Source: a bacterium (GTDB lineage Bacteria; Bacteroidota; Bacteroidia; NS11-12g; UBA9320). Taken from it: DNA of 59,898 nt. The stretch is from NCBI GenBank assembly GCA_018223105.1, contig JAAEYY010000002.1:75893-135790 (forward strand), in the 5' to 3' direction. Positions 16,661-25,897 of the stretch are shown here, piece after piece (the stretch's first letter is position 1; each line of letters begins with the position of its first letter). A program made the translations under genes and the position numbers. Under the pieces are notes generated by a model. That model did no database searches, was not told where the DNA came from, and saw only the letters and a program-made list of their open reading frames with translations.

Positions 16661-18550
16661 ATGTCGCATAAAATCAATTACTTATTATTAATACTTATGA
16701 CCTTTAGCTCTGTGATTACAGAAGCTCAAACACGAACATCAAAGTACGATAGATCGGATTATGACAATATCTATTTTAAAGATTCTGACACCTTAAGACT
16801 CTACAGTGAAACCTTCAGTGGATTAGAGGCCCTTGATTCAGTGGTAGGGGATTATAAGGTGTTTATAACCGGAGAAAATCATACATATACTGAAAGTAAT
16901 GCCCGTCTCTGGCTTAAGATGATCAAATATCTACATGCCAATGCCGGAGTAAGAAATATCATGTTCGAATACGGTTATTCTTATGGCTGGCTTGTAAATG
17001 AATACCTTCAAACCGGTGATACAGTATTGTACAACAGCCTTAGAAACTTTGCTTATGTTGAGTACAGCGATGTATTGAAAGATTTGTATGAGTATAATGC
17101 ATCACTAGATAGTTCTGAAAAGATCTATTTATGTGCAATTGATATAGAACGCGGTGTGTATCCTATTGCCAAATTGTTGGATTATTTAATTACAGATACT
17201 ATTCAACCGCACGATTCAATAGTAATTCATGTTCAAAGTATTCAGAGTTTAGCTTCGTACAATGATTCTAAACTCTTAGAGAGTGCCGAAAATGACTACG
17301 TTGGATCAGGGTGGAATTACAGAACCACTAGTACATTGGAGTTAGTTCAAGAGAATTTTAAAAAGTTTGAGTCGGAGTATAAAGAAATACTTGGTGATAA
17401 TTTCGATCTTTTTAAAGAAGTAATAACTACAAAATTCGATGCACGTGCATTATGGACAAAGTATGAAACCGAGAAAGCAGTGCAGCAATATGTTTTTAGA
17501 GAAAATTACATGCACACCCAGTTTTTAAAGGAATCTGAAGAACATCCCGGAAACTGGTTTGGCCAATTTGGAAGATGTCATACCACTCAAAATAAAACAA
17601 CATCGAATAGTTGTGATTGGTACCGATTTAATTCACTTGCCAATAGAATTAAAAACACGAAAGGCGGGACTTACAAAGATTCTGTAATGACCATTGGCAT
17701 CATTTACAAAACGGATAGATCTATAAACATGGATAATGATGGGATTGAGGATGAATTCGATAAGTATTTTGAAGAAATGCCGAATGACGGAATAGTGTTA
17801 TTTGATTTTTCGGAAGATGAAGTATTAGATTCGGTATACTCCGACGATTTTAATTATCTCTTTTTAAGTACTAATAATCAGAGAGGAGAGGTATATGAGT
17901 ATCTAACTTATCTGGATGATTATTCTTATAACAATGTGGTAAGACTCACTTTTCATCTTAATCAGAAAAATATAGGTCTTGGAAGCCTCAATGATGAATT
18001 TTCAGGGACTGATCAAGCTGACGGATTTGGAACGGATCCATTACAAGCAATTGAACTTACAGTGCTCTATGGCACTCGCTATTCATATGATGGTTTGCGT
18101 ACCTTAACAGGAAGTCAATTTGGATATTATTTACCTAGATCCGTTGACTTAGACAATGGACCAAACTACAAACTAGGTGGGTTCTATGTGAGAAACCTCT
18201 CTTATTTTAACCTTTTACCACGTTCAACATTTTTTGATGCAATGCCTGGTCTTGGTATAGGTTATGAGAGATTAACACTATCAGCAGATGAAGAAACAAA
18301 TAATCCTTCAGTTAATAATGGATTTATTGCGAACACTAAAAACACTGTATATACTAACCCTGCAATTACTTTAGATCTGTTGTTTAGAGCTGATGTAAAT
18401 ATTAGTGTTTTCACCTTGGGTGTGCAGTACGGATATGGATTCGACCTCTCAAAGAAGAATTGGAGAAGTGGAGGTGATATACTAGAAAGTTCACCTGAAA
18501 CTTCATTCAGAGGTTCTTCCTTAAACTATTTCGTAGGTTTTACTTTCTAA
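16661..18550 (+). CDS. EreA/ChaN-like hydrolase-fold protein with C-terminal outer-membrane-like region
   Basis: 629 aa with a signal peptide ending near TEAQ. The N-terminal half has features of the erythromycin-esterase / ChaN / TIKI-like superfamily: VFITGENHTYTES (residues about 68-80), RNIMFEYGYSYGW, and later GQFGRCHTTQ with a second conserved His. From about residue 420 the sequence changes to alternating beta-strand-like segments ending YFVGFTF, a typical terminal aromatic of an outer-membrane barrel strand. I infer a surface or periplasmic enzyme-like domain tethered to a barrel. Substrate unknown. The assignment rests on short motifs. Confidence 0.55.
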   Translation: MSHKINYLLLILMTFSSVITEAQTRTSKYDRSDYDNIYFKDSDTLRLYSETFSGLEALDSVVGDYKVFITGENHTYTESNARLWLKMIKYLHANAGVRNIMFEYGYSYGWLVNEYLQTGDTVLYNSLRNFAYVEYSDVLKDLYEYNASLDSSEKIYLCAIDIERGVYPIAKLLDYLITDTIQPHDSIVIHVQSIQSLASYNDSKLLESAENDYVGSGWNYRTTSTLELVQENFKKFESEYKEILGDNFDLFKEVITTKFDARALWTKYETEKAVQQYVFRENYMHTQFLKESEEHPGNWFGQFGRCHTTQNKTTSNSCDWYRFNSLANRIKNTKGGTYKDSVMTIGIIYKTDRSINMDNDGIEDEFDKYFEEMPNDGIVLFDFSEDEVLDSVYSDDFNYLFLSTNNQRGEVYEYLTYLDDYSYNNVVRLTFHLNQKNIGLGSLNDEFSGTDQADGFGTDPLQAIELTVLYGTRYSYDGLRTLTGSQFGYYLPRSVDLDNGPNYKLGGFYVRNLSYFNLLPRSTFFDAMPGLGIGYERLTLSADEETNNPSVNNGFIANTKNTVYTNPAITLDLLFRADVNISVFTLGVQYGYGFDLSKKNWRSGGDILESSPETSFRGSSLNYFVGFTF

Positions 18551-20463
18551 GACTCTTCCAGTAAAATAAGATCCTCTACCAGATCGTCCATTGTTGAATT
18601 TAATTTTGCAATGGACGATAGGCTCGCGTCGTATTTCTTGCTAAGTTCTACAATGTCTTCCTCTGAAAGTGATTCAGTATGAGCTAGTTGTTCCTCGTAT
18701 TTTGACTTATCTTGCTCTAAAGATTTAAGCTGTTTTTCAAGGTTCTCAATTTTTTGCTTGATTTTCTTGAGTTCTGCAGCAGTCTCGTCTTTTTGCTTCC
18801 AATTGTTTTTGCTCTGTTTTTCGGATGAAGCCTTTGAAGCTTCAGCCTTAACCGTCTCCTTTTGAGCCTTTCGTTGAGCCATTTTATACTGATACTCTTC
18901 GAAAGTGCCCGGATAATGTTTTACATCTTCATCTTCAATCCAAAACACCTTATTGGCTAACTTAGAAATGAAGTAACGATTATGCGATACAAAAATCAGT
19001 GTTCCTTCGTATTGCTCCAAGGCATCGATCAATAACTCGATAGATGCCATATCCAGGTGGTTTGTGGGCTCATCTAACATGAGGAAGTTGGCCTCGCTTA
19101 CCAGCGTCTTAGACAGAGCAACTCTGGCTTTTTCACCTCCTGAAAGCACCTTTATTTTCTTGTAAACATCTTCACCACTAAACAAAAAAGATCCCAAAAC
19201 AGACCTTAATTCGGTCTCTGATCGATCCGGCGCTTCTTGTTTTAATTCAGTTATAATATCTTCCTTCAGATTTAAGCTTTCCAACTGATGTTGAGCATAG
19301 AATGAAGGAATAACTTGATGTCCCAGTTCTCTCTTACCCGAATATTTTTCAGTGTCGGCAATTATTCTTAATAATGTAGATTTACCGGTACCGTTTGCAC
19401 CAATTAAGGCGATTTTATCTCCTCGGTTTATTTCAAGGTCTACGTTTTTAAAGATTTCATTATCTCCAAATGATTTAGAGATATTGTGCATCTTCATCAC
19501 GACCTTACCCGATTTTGTACTCAATTTAAACTGAATGTTCATGTTGGATTGATCGTCTTCTATCTCTTCAATCGCATCCAACTTATCGAGCATCTTAATT
19601 CTACTTTGAACAGCTTTTGCCTTGGTGGCTTTATATCTAAAGCGATTGATGAATTTTTCTTGCTCTTTTATGTACTGCTTTTGATTCTCTGCTTTACGAG
19701 CTAGTAATAAATCACGTTCCTCCTTTGCTTTAAGATAAAAATCGTAATTACCATCCCATAGATAAAGCTGCCCCGCGTTAAGTTCCGCGGTTCGAGTAGT
19801 CATTCGGTTTAGAAATTCCCTGTCGTGAGATACGATGATTACAGTTCCCGGATAGTTGAGCAAATAGTTCTCCAGCCATTCTATAGAAGGTAAGTCCAAA
19901 TGGTTGGTAGGCTCATCCATTAACATTAGATCAGGTTCTTCTAGAAGCATTCGTGCCAGAATAACCCGCATTCTCCATCCTCCGGAAAATTCTTCTAAGG
20001 GACGATCTAAATCCTCGGTTTTAAAGCCTAAACCTTCGAGAATTTCAGCGGTTTTATGCTCCATGTCATATCCGCCAATAACATTAAATCGTTCCTGTTT
20101 ATCCGCCAGAGCCTGAACATTTACATCCGAAGGATCAGATTCAATTTTATGAATCAACTCATCTATTTCAGACTGAAGTTGAATGGCTTCTTTAAAAGCG
20201 AGTTTTGCAGTTTGGAGAACAGTTAGGCTACCATCATCGCTAATCATGTCCTGACTCAGGTATCCAATTTGCAAATCGCCCTGTTTGTTCATTGAGCCTT
20301 CACGCAATTCGTATTGACCTACAATGAGTTTAATCAAGGTACTCTTTCCAGCACCATTTTTACCAATAAGCGCAATTCTCTCTTTTGGTTTAATAAACCA
20401 GTCGATGTTTTTAAAGAGGTAATTTCCTCCAAACTCGAAGGATATGTTCTGTAAATGAAGCAA
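18547..20463 (-). CDS. ABC-F family ATP-binding protein (ribosome-associated, Uup/YheS-like)
   Basis: 638 aa. Two ABC ATPase domains on one chain: Walker A GKNGAGKST (about 36-44) with FSGGWRMR, and GANGTGKST with LSGGEKARVAL. There are no membrane segments. The linker (KEERDLLLARKAENQKQYIKEQEKF) has the ABC-F form. The C-terminal about 100 residues are a highly charged coiled coil. ABC-F proteins act on the ribosome rather than in transport. It is 2 nt downstream of ribBA and probably read from the same mRNA. It overlaps the end of the convergent gene by 4 nt. Confidence 0.9.
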   Translation of the reverse strand: MLHLQNISFEFGGNYLFKNIDWFIKPKERIALIGKNGAGKSTLIKLIVGQYELREGSMNKQGDLQIGYLSQDMISDDGSLTVLQTAKLAFKEAIQLQSEIDELIHKIESDPSDVNVQALADKQERFNVIGGYDMEHKTAEILEGLGFKTEDLDRPLEEFSGGWRMRVILARMLLEEPDLMLMDEPTNHLDLPSIEWLENYLLNYPGTVIIVSHDREFLNRMTTRTAELNAGQLYLWDGNYDFYLKAKEERDLLLARKAENQKQYIKEQEKFINRFRYKATKAKAVQSRIKMLDKLDAIEEIEDDQSNMNIQFKLSTKSGKVVMKMHNISKSFGDNEIFKNVDLEINRGDKIALIGANGTGKSTLLRIIADTEKYSGKRELGHQVIPSFYAQHQLESLNLKEDIITELKQEAPDRSETELRSVLGSFLFSGEDVYKKIKVLSGGEKARVALSKTLVSEANFLMLDEPTNHLDMASIELLIDALEQYEGTLIFVSHNRYFISKLANKVFWIEDEDVKHYPGTFEEYQYKMAQRKAQKETVKAEASKASSEKQSKNNWKQKDETAAELKKIKQKIENLEKQLKSLEQDKSKYEEQLAHTESLSEEDIVELSKKYDASLSSIAKLNSTMDDLVEDLILLEES

Positions 20464-20465
20464 GG

Positions 20466-21674
20466 TTAATCTAACTCGTGACCCATTTTCTCTCTCTTGG
20501 TCTTGAGATAATTTAGATTGTGAGGATTAGGATCAACTTGGAGCGCTACATTTTCAACGATTTCGAGCCCGTAGCCAATGAGTCCGGATCTTTTCTTAGG
20601 GTTGTTCGACATCAGGCGCATTTTTCTAACACCTAAATCTCGAATAATTTGAGCACCAACACCGTAGTCGCGCTCATCCATCTTAAATCCTAATTTCAGA
20701 TTTGCATCTACGGTATCTAAGCCTTCTTCCTGAAGTTTATATGCTTTCAGCTTATTTAACAGGCCAATTCCACGGCCTTCTTGGTTCATGTATACAATTA
20801 CGCCACGCCCTTCTTTTTCAATTAATTGCATTGCTTGATGCAATTGCTCACCGCAGTCGCATCTGCAAGAACCAAAAATATCGCCGGTCATGCAACTAGA
20901 GTGAACTCGTACCAATACTTCATCATCTTCTTTCCATTCGCCTTTTACAAGTGCCAGGTGCTCTTGTTCATTGGTAACTTGCTTATATGCAACTAAGCTG
21001 AAGTCTCCGTATTCAGTAGGCATGTCAACCTCAATCTGACGAGAAATTAAGCTTTCATTTTCAAGACGATATTTAATTAAATCTGCAATCGACACAATTT
21101 TCATATCGAACTTTTCGGCTACTTTTTTCAAGTCGCCTAGTCGAGCCATTGTGCCATCTTCGTTCATGATTTCTACAATACATCCGGCGGGTTTGAAGCC
21201 GGCTAATCGCGCCAAATCTATTGAAGCCTCTGTATGTCCGGCTCTTCTCAATACCCCGGAACTTTTGGCTTTCAAAGGAAAAATATGTCCCGGTTTTCCA
21301 AGTTCTTCCGGTTTGGTATTTGGGTTAACGAGTGCTTGAATTGTTTTAGAGCGGTCTGAAGCAGAAATACCGGTAGTTGTACCTTGACCAATAAGATCAA
21401 CTGAAACTGTAAATGGAGTTTCAAATTGAGCTGTGTTTTTTCCAACCATCAGGTCTAAACCAAGTTCTTCACAACGATCTTCCGGAATAGGAACACAGAT
21501 CAAACCGCGACCTTCACGAGCCATGAAATTCACCATTTCAGGGGTCATGTTTTCAGCGGCAGTTACAAAGTCCCCTTCATTTTCGCGGTCTTCATCATCC
21601 ACAACAATCACCATTTTTCCACGGCGAATGTCTTCTATAGCTTCTTCTATTGTATTCAGGTGCTGATCACTCAT
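20466..21674 (-). CDS. ribBA: bifunctional 3,4-dihydroxy-2-butanone-4-phosphate synthase / GTP cyclohydrolase II
   Basis: 402 aa. The RibB half (about 1-205) has the acidic [13 protein letters not shown] loop, and the RibA half (about 206-402) has [17 protein letters not shown] with the Zn-binding cysteines, plus [14 protein letters not shown]. It supplies both precursors of riboflavin. I see no FMN riboswitch in the 93 nt upstream. A 7-of-8 -7 box (AACCTTTG, minus strand 21689-21682) lies just before the ATG. Confidence 0.95.
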   Translation of the reverse strand: MSDQHLNTIEEAIEDIRRGKMVIVVDDEDRENEGDFVTAAENMTPEMVNFMAREGRGLICVPIPEDRCEELGLDLMVGKNTAQFETPFTVSVDLIGQGTTTGISASDRSKTIQALVNPNTKPEELGKPGHIFPLKAKSSGVLRRAGHTEASIDLARLAGFKPAGCIVEIMNEDGTMARLGDLKKVAEKFDMKIVSIADLIKYRLENESLISRQIEVDMPTEYGDFSLVAYKQVTNEQEHLALVKGEWKEDDEVLVRVHSSCMTGDIFGSCRCDCGEQLHQAMQLIEKEGRGVIVYMNQEGRGIGLLNKLKAYKLQEEGLDTVDANLKLGFKMDERDYGVGAQIIRDLGVRKMRLMSNNPKKRSGLIGYGLEIVENVALQVDPNPHNLNYLKTKREKMGHELD

Positions 21675-21742
21675 TACTCGGCAAAGGTTGATTAAAATTT
21701 ATAATTTAACCCCGAATTATACCGAAAGTTTTGCTGAGCACG

Positions 21743-21750
21743 TAGTTTTG
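21743..21750 (+). promoter_or_regulatory. -7 box of glycosyltransferase promoter
   Basis: TAGTTTTG, an exact match, 17 nt before the TTG at 21768. An in-frame TAA immediately precedes that TTG, so promoter and stop together point to it as the start. Confidence 0.55.
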
Positions 21751-21767
21751 TCCTCAAATTTTAAGGA

Positions 21768-22967
21768 TTGACCATTTTATTTATTGCAAATCGCTTTCCT
21801 TATCCGCCTTTTAGAGGCGATAAACTCAAGATATATAATCTTACCAAACGCTTGTCTGGTAAGCATAAACTCATCTTGCTCACCTTTTACGAGCAAAAAT
21901 CTGAGCTAGATGATTTGAAGCATCTGGAACCCTTCTTTACCAAAATCATTACGGTTTATTTACCCAGATGGAAATCCGTTCTTAATTGTATCCCCGCACT
22001 TTTTAGCAAAAGGTCACTTCAAATTGCCTACTTCAAATCGGGAGCAATGGCAAATGCGCTTAAAAAACTACTGGACGAAGAAGAAATTGATGTAATTCAT
22101 ACCCAACATCTCAGGATGTCGCAATACACCAAAGACATAGAAATTTCGGGCATTAAGCGTATTCTCGATCTTCCGGATGCCTACTCATTGTATTGGAAAC
22201 GAAGAAATACTACTGATCGGCCTTGGTATTTGAGATTGTTGGATAAAGTTGAGATTAGCCGACTAGTTCGGGAAGAGGCGGTAATCCGAAAGTTTGATCT
22301 TACTCTGGTGTGTTCTCAGGAAGATAAAATTTACCTTGAAAAGCTCCATAAGGCGGATAATATTAAACTCTTACTCAATGGGGTTGATTTGGATACTTTT
22401 GATGTAGGAGAGGGCCATGATTATTCTAAATCAGATACCTTACTTTTTACAGGGAATATGGACTACGCTCCTAATGTTGATGCTGTTCAGTATTTCGTAA
22501 GCGATTTACTCCCCGAAATAAGAGCGAAGGTACCTGGAGTTACTTTTGTAATTGCGGGTCAACGTCCTGTTCCAGCAGTAAAGAAGCTGGTTTCAAAAGA
22601 TGTGAAGATTACCGGATTTGTTCCGGATTTAAAAGATATGTATAAATCTGCATCGGTGTTGGTGGCGCCGCTCCGATTCGGGGCAGGAACCCAGAATAAG
22701 GTACTTGAAGCTATGGCGATGGGCCTTCCTGTAGTGTGCACCGAAATCGGCTTTGAAGGCCTTGAAATAAAATCGGGTCAGGGTGTATTTTTAGCAAAAC
22801 AGAAAGAGGCATTCATCTCCACCGTAATTAATCTTCTACAGTCTCAAGACCTAAGGGAAAACACGGGTTTAATGGGTCTGCAAAAAGCGAGAGACAAATT
22901 CAGCTGGGATATTATTGCATCCACGCTTGATTCTTATTGCGAACAATTAATCTCAAAAGAAAAATAA
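21768..22967 (+). CDS. glycosyltransferase family 4
   Basis: 399 aa, starting at TTG 21768 because an in-frame stop is directly upstream and no early ATG fits the fold. GT-B fold: ILFIANRFPYPPFRGDKLKIYNL at the N-terminus, DVIHTQHLRMSQY, and the C-terminal donor site (LLFTGNMDYAPNVDAVQYF, ITGFVPDLKDMYKSASVLVAPLRFGAGTQNKVLEAMAMGLPVV with the usual Glu-x7-Glu-like region). Probably transfers a sugar from a nucleotide donor during surface polysaccharide synthesis. It resembles the TIGR03087-type enzymes; acceptor unknown. Confidence 0.85.
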   Translation: MTILFIANRFPYPPFRGDKLKIYNLTKRLSGKHKLILLTFYEQKSELDDLKHLEPFFTKIITVYLPRWKSVLNCIPALFSKRSLQIAYFKSGAMANALKKLLDEEEIDVIHTQHLRMSQYTKDIEISGIKRILDLPDAYSLYWKRRNTTDRPWYLRLLDKVEISRLVREEAVIRKFDLTLVCSQEDKIYLEKLHKADNIKLLLNGVDLDTFDVGEGHDYSKSDTLLFTGNMDYAPNVDAVQYFVSDLLPEIRAKVPGVTFVIAGQRPVPAVKKLVSKDVKITGFVPDLKDMYKSASVLVAPLRFGAGTQNKVLEAMAMGLPVVCTEIGFEGLEIKSGQGVFLAKQKEAFISTVINLLQSQDLRENTGLMGLQKARDKFSWDIIASTLDSYCEQLISKEK

Positions 22968-23000
22968 TAAATTGCCGACTTGATAGAGAATTTGGGAAAT

Positions 23001-24563
23001 ATGCCTGAATGGATCAGTATTGTGCCTCCGCTGGTAGCAATTGCTTTTGCGCTGATTTTTAGAGAAGTGATTACAGCTTTAATCATTGGAATTCTGAGCG
23101 GTACATTACTAATTTCGATATATGCTGAAGGATGGGAAGGCATTATTCCCGGAATTTTTATGCCTGTAGATTTAGTGTTAGAAGCCGTGAGTCCGGCAGA
23201 AGGCGGACAGGAGCATATGTCGGTCATTGTTTTTTCATTGCTCATAGGTGGGATGGCTCATTTGATTACGGCCAACGGGAGCATGCAGGCTTTGATTGAT
23301 CGCATTGCGAAAAGAGCTACATCAAAGAGACGTGGCTTGTTCCTCACCTGGCTCATGGGAGTGATCATATTCTTTGACGACTATGCAAATACCATGGTGG
23401 TGGGTAACACCATGAGACCATTAACGGATAAACTCAAAATCAGCAGAGAAAAATTAGCATACATAGTAGACTCAACAGCGGCACCTATTGCTGCTATTGC
23501 TCTGGTTACCACATGGATTGGGGCTGAAGTTAATTTTATTGAGGATGGAGTAAGTCAATTATCAAGTTTTAGTTTGAGTAAGAGTGCCTACGGGATATTC
23601 TTAGATTCACTGAAATACTCATTTTACCCAATATTAACCTTGATTTTCATCTTAATCTTAATCTACCTCAAAAAGGATTTTGGCCCGATGTGTTCTGCGG
23701 AGAAACGCTTGGAGCAACATAGATTAGAAGCAGAAGATAAAAGTTCAGAAACCTCCATGTGGAGAGGGATAATTCCTATACTCATTATATTGTTCGGAAC
23801 CTTAACCGGATTAGTTATTACAGGATTTTCAGCTGAAGTATGGGCTGATCAAAGTCTTGGTTTTTCTAAAAAGCTATCATTAATTATTGGAGCTTCAGAT
23901 TCCTTCAAGGCTTTAACCTGGGCCAGTTTTGCTTCCTTAGCTTATGCTATTCTCGCATCAATTAAGGTTTTGGGACTCGAAGACAGTATAGCTCAAGCTG
24001 TTGAAGGATTTAAGAAAATGATACCGGCTATCTTGATATTGGTCTTGGCTTGGTCTTTAGCTGAAGTAACCAATATCATGGGAACGGCAAACTTTGTTAG
24101 CGGCGTAATGGAAGGTCGTGTGAATATAGTTTTACTACCGGCTCTTACCTTTGTAATTTCAGCCTTAATTGCCTTTGCAACCGGTTCAAGCTGGGGTACG
24201 ATGGCAATATTATATCCGGTAATAATTACGTCGAGTTGGAAATTAGGAGTTGAAGCCGGAATTGCAGAAATGGATAACTATCAGTATCTACTAAATGTAA
24301 TTAGTTCAGTATTAGCCGGATCTGTACTAGGCGATCATTGTTCCCCTATATCAGATACCACGATCTTAAGCAGTTTAGCTACAGAGTGCAATCATATCTC
24401 CCATGTGAAAACCCAAATGCCATATGCACTTACAGTAGGCTCAGTATCAATTGTTTGTGGTTCTATACTAAGTGCGGTAGGTTTGCCGATATGGATTTGC
24501 TACTTAATTGCGATCATAGCTTTATTCAGTGCAGTTTCATATTTTGGTAAATATACATCGTGA
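23001..24563 (+). CDS. NhaC-like Na+/H+ antiporter family membrane protein
   Basis: About 520 aa with 11-13 hydrophobic segments. The start is ATG 23001 (MPEWISIVPPLVAIAF); an in-frame TTG at 22980 would add seven residues. Signature regions are VIIFFDDYANTMVVGNTMRPLTDK, VDSTAAPIAAIALVTTWIG, FATGSSWGTMAILYPV and GSVLGDHCSPISDTTILSS, as in the NhaC / Na+:H+ antiporter family. Located in the inner membrane, exchanging Na+ or an organic substrate for H+. It lies close behind the glycosyltransferase and may be in the same transcript. Confidence 0.88.
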   Translation: MPEWISIVPPLVAIAFALIFREVITALIIGILSGTLLISIYAEGWEGIIPGIFMPVDLVLEAVSPAEGGQEHMSVIVFSLLIGGMAHLITANGSMQALIDRIAKRATSKRRGLFLTWLMGVIIFFDDYANTMVVGNTMRPLTDKLKISREKLAYIVDSTAAPIAAIALVTTWIGAEVNFIEDGVSQLSSFSLSKSAYGIFLDSLKYSFYPILTLIFILILIYLKKDFGPMCSAEKRLEQHRLEAEDKSSETSMWRGIIPILIILFGTLTGLVITGFSAEVWADQSLGFSKKLSLIIGASDSFKALTWASFASLAYAILASIKVLGLEDSIAQAVEGFKKMIPAILILVLAWSLAEVTNIMGTANFVSGVMEGRVNIVLLPALTFVISALIAFATGSSWGTMAILYPVIITSSWKLGVEAGIAEMDNYQYLLNVISSVLAGSVLGDHCSPISDTTILSSLATECNHISHVKTQMPYALTVGSVSIVCGSILSAVGLPIWICYLIAIIALFSAVSYFGKYTS

Positions 24564-24587
24564 AACCCTTGATACACGTTATATCCT

Positions 24588-24595
24588 TATCTTTG
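24588..24595 (+). promoter_or_regulatory. -7 box of the envelope-protein gene at 24609
   Basis: TATCTTTG, exact match, with TTG at 24569-24571 (spacer 16 nt). The ATG follows 13 nt after the box. Confidence 0.6.
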
Positions 24596-24608
24596 TAGAT
24601 TCTTATAG

Positions 24609-25853
24609 ATGGGAACAGGCCTCACAGAAAAAAGTGCTAAGATAAGTAAGAAAGTATCATTCTATTCTTATCTCTTGGTACCTGCTATCATAGTAGGTCT
24701 GGGCCTCTTAGGTTATCAAACGTATAGTCTCTTCACCGGAAAAAGCTTTAAAGAAATCAATTTTGAGATTGGTAAACTCTGGAAAACAGAGAATGTCAAT
24801 GTTGATGCACCCATCGAAGAGGAAGATTTAATTATAGAAGTTATTTCTGAGGTGCAAAACCTTGCAAAGGTTACACCGCCACAACCCATCAAAGTAAAAG
24901 AGCCAAAACCGGCTACATTGCCCGCAAAGCAAGTTCATATTGTGAAACCGCAAATGGTTGCGAATAAGAGTTTAGGTGCTGAATTCCACCCCATTGAACT
25001 TGAAGGTATCCATCAAATTGAAATTCCGATTCAAACCAATAATGCTTTAATGCAGAAGTATGTAGAGCAGGTTAACAACGATTTTCTGATAGATCCCGAT
25101 TTACAAGGTGAAAAAGGGAAGTGGTACTTTGGAGTAAGCTTTGCACCTAGTTTGAACTATCGTACATTTAGCTATTCTTCCGATATTTCGGGAGTAGTAG
25201 TTACTCCAAATACTCGATATATCTACGGAATGACGGAATCATATCGGGATCAGACCGACAGAGCCGTATCGGCATATTATTCCGGAGTAGATGTTGGTTT
25301 CAATATTGGGAACAGATTGGATATTGCCACAGGCTTGTATTATAGCATCTATGGTGAAACCATATCAGTATCAAGAGTTTCTGATCACGATCTTAATGCT
25401 CAGTCTGCAAGTTACTATTCTCAAACACCACTTTACAATTCACCGGAAGATACCGAAACGCCGAGTACAATAGCTTATAATAATACCTTCTCTTATGTAG
25501 AGATTCCCATCACAGCTACATTTTTGGTGATGGAAAAAAACAAAGCTGATATTTCTATTCAGGCCGGGGTGTACGGGCAAATGCTAGATCATGCTAATGC
25601 ATTGGTTTATGATTTTGAAACGGATTACTATTACTGGATGAACCGTACCGATTATGAGATTTATCGAAAGTACGGTTTTGGTGTTACGGGAGGGGTGCAA
25701 TTATCTCAGTTCATTGGAAACAGATTAGAGGTTTTTGTTAATCCTCAGTTTAAGTTTAATGTTACCTCTACTTTCCAGAATCCATATCCTGTTCAGCAGA
25801 AACAATACGCTACCGGATTGCGTTTAGGTTTCCGTCAACATTTCAACCCTTAG
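24609..25853 (+). CDS. envelope protein with N-terminal membrane anchor and C-terminal outer-membrane-barrel-like domain
   Basis: 414 aa, not recognised as a named family. Residues about 17-42 form one membrane helix (YSYLLVPAIIVGLGLLGYQTY) after a charged N-terminus, with no signal cleavage site. Residues about 70-120 are Pro/Lys-rich (TPPQPIKVKEPKPATLPAK), like the periplasm-spanning linker of TonB. From about residue 175 the sequence has strand-like segments (KWYFGVSFAPSLNYRTFSYS, GLYYSIYGETISVSRV, YATGLRLGFRQHF) typical of an 8-12-stranded outer-membrane barrel. The layout suggests a protein linking both membranes. Function unknown. Confidence 0.6.
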   Translation: MGTGLTEKSAKISKKVSFYSYLLVPAIIVGLGLLGYQTYSLFTGKSFKEINFEIGKLWKTENVNVDAPIEEEDLIIEVISEVQNLAKVTPPQPIKVKEPKPATLPAKQVHIVKPQMVANKSLGAEFHPIELEGIHQIEIPIQTNNALMQKYVEQVNNDFLIDPDLQGEKGKWYFGVSFAPSLNYRTFSYSSDISGVVVTPNTRYIYGMTESYRDQTDRAVSAYYSGVDVGFNIGNRLDIATGLYYSIYGETISVSRVSDHDLNAQSASYYSQTPLYNSPEDTETPSTIAYNNTFSYVEIPITATFLVMEKNKADISIQAGVYGQMLDHANALVYDFETDYYYWMNRTDYEIYRKYGFGVTGGVQLSQFIGNRLEVFVNPQFKFNVTSTFQNPYPVQQKQYATGLRLGFRQHFNP

Positions 25854-25882
25854 CATAACTTTTTCAGGCCATTTCAAAAGGT

Positions 25883-25890
25883 TATTTTTG
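25883..25890 (+). promoter_or_regulatory. -7 box of thiolase promoter
   Basis: TATTTTTG, exact match, only 7 nt before the thiolase ATG, which implies a leaderless or nearly leaderless mRNA. Confidence 0.55.
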
Positions 25891-25897
25891 CCAGCAA

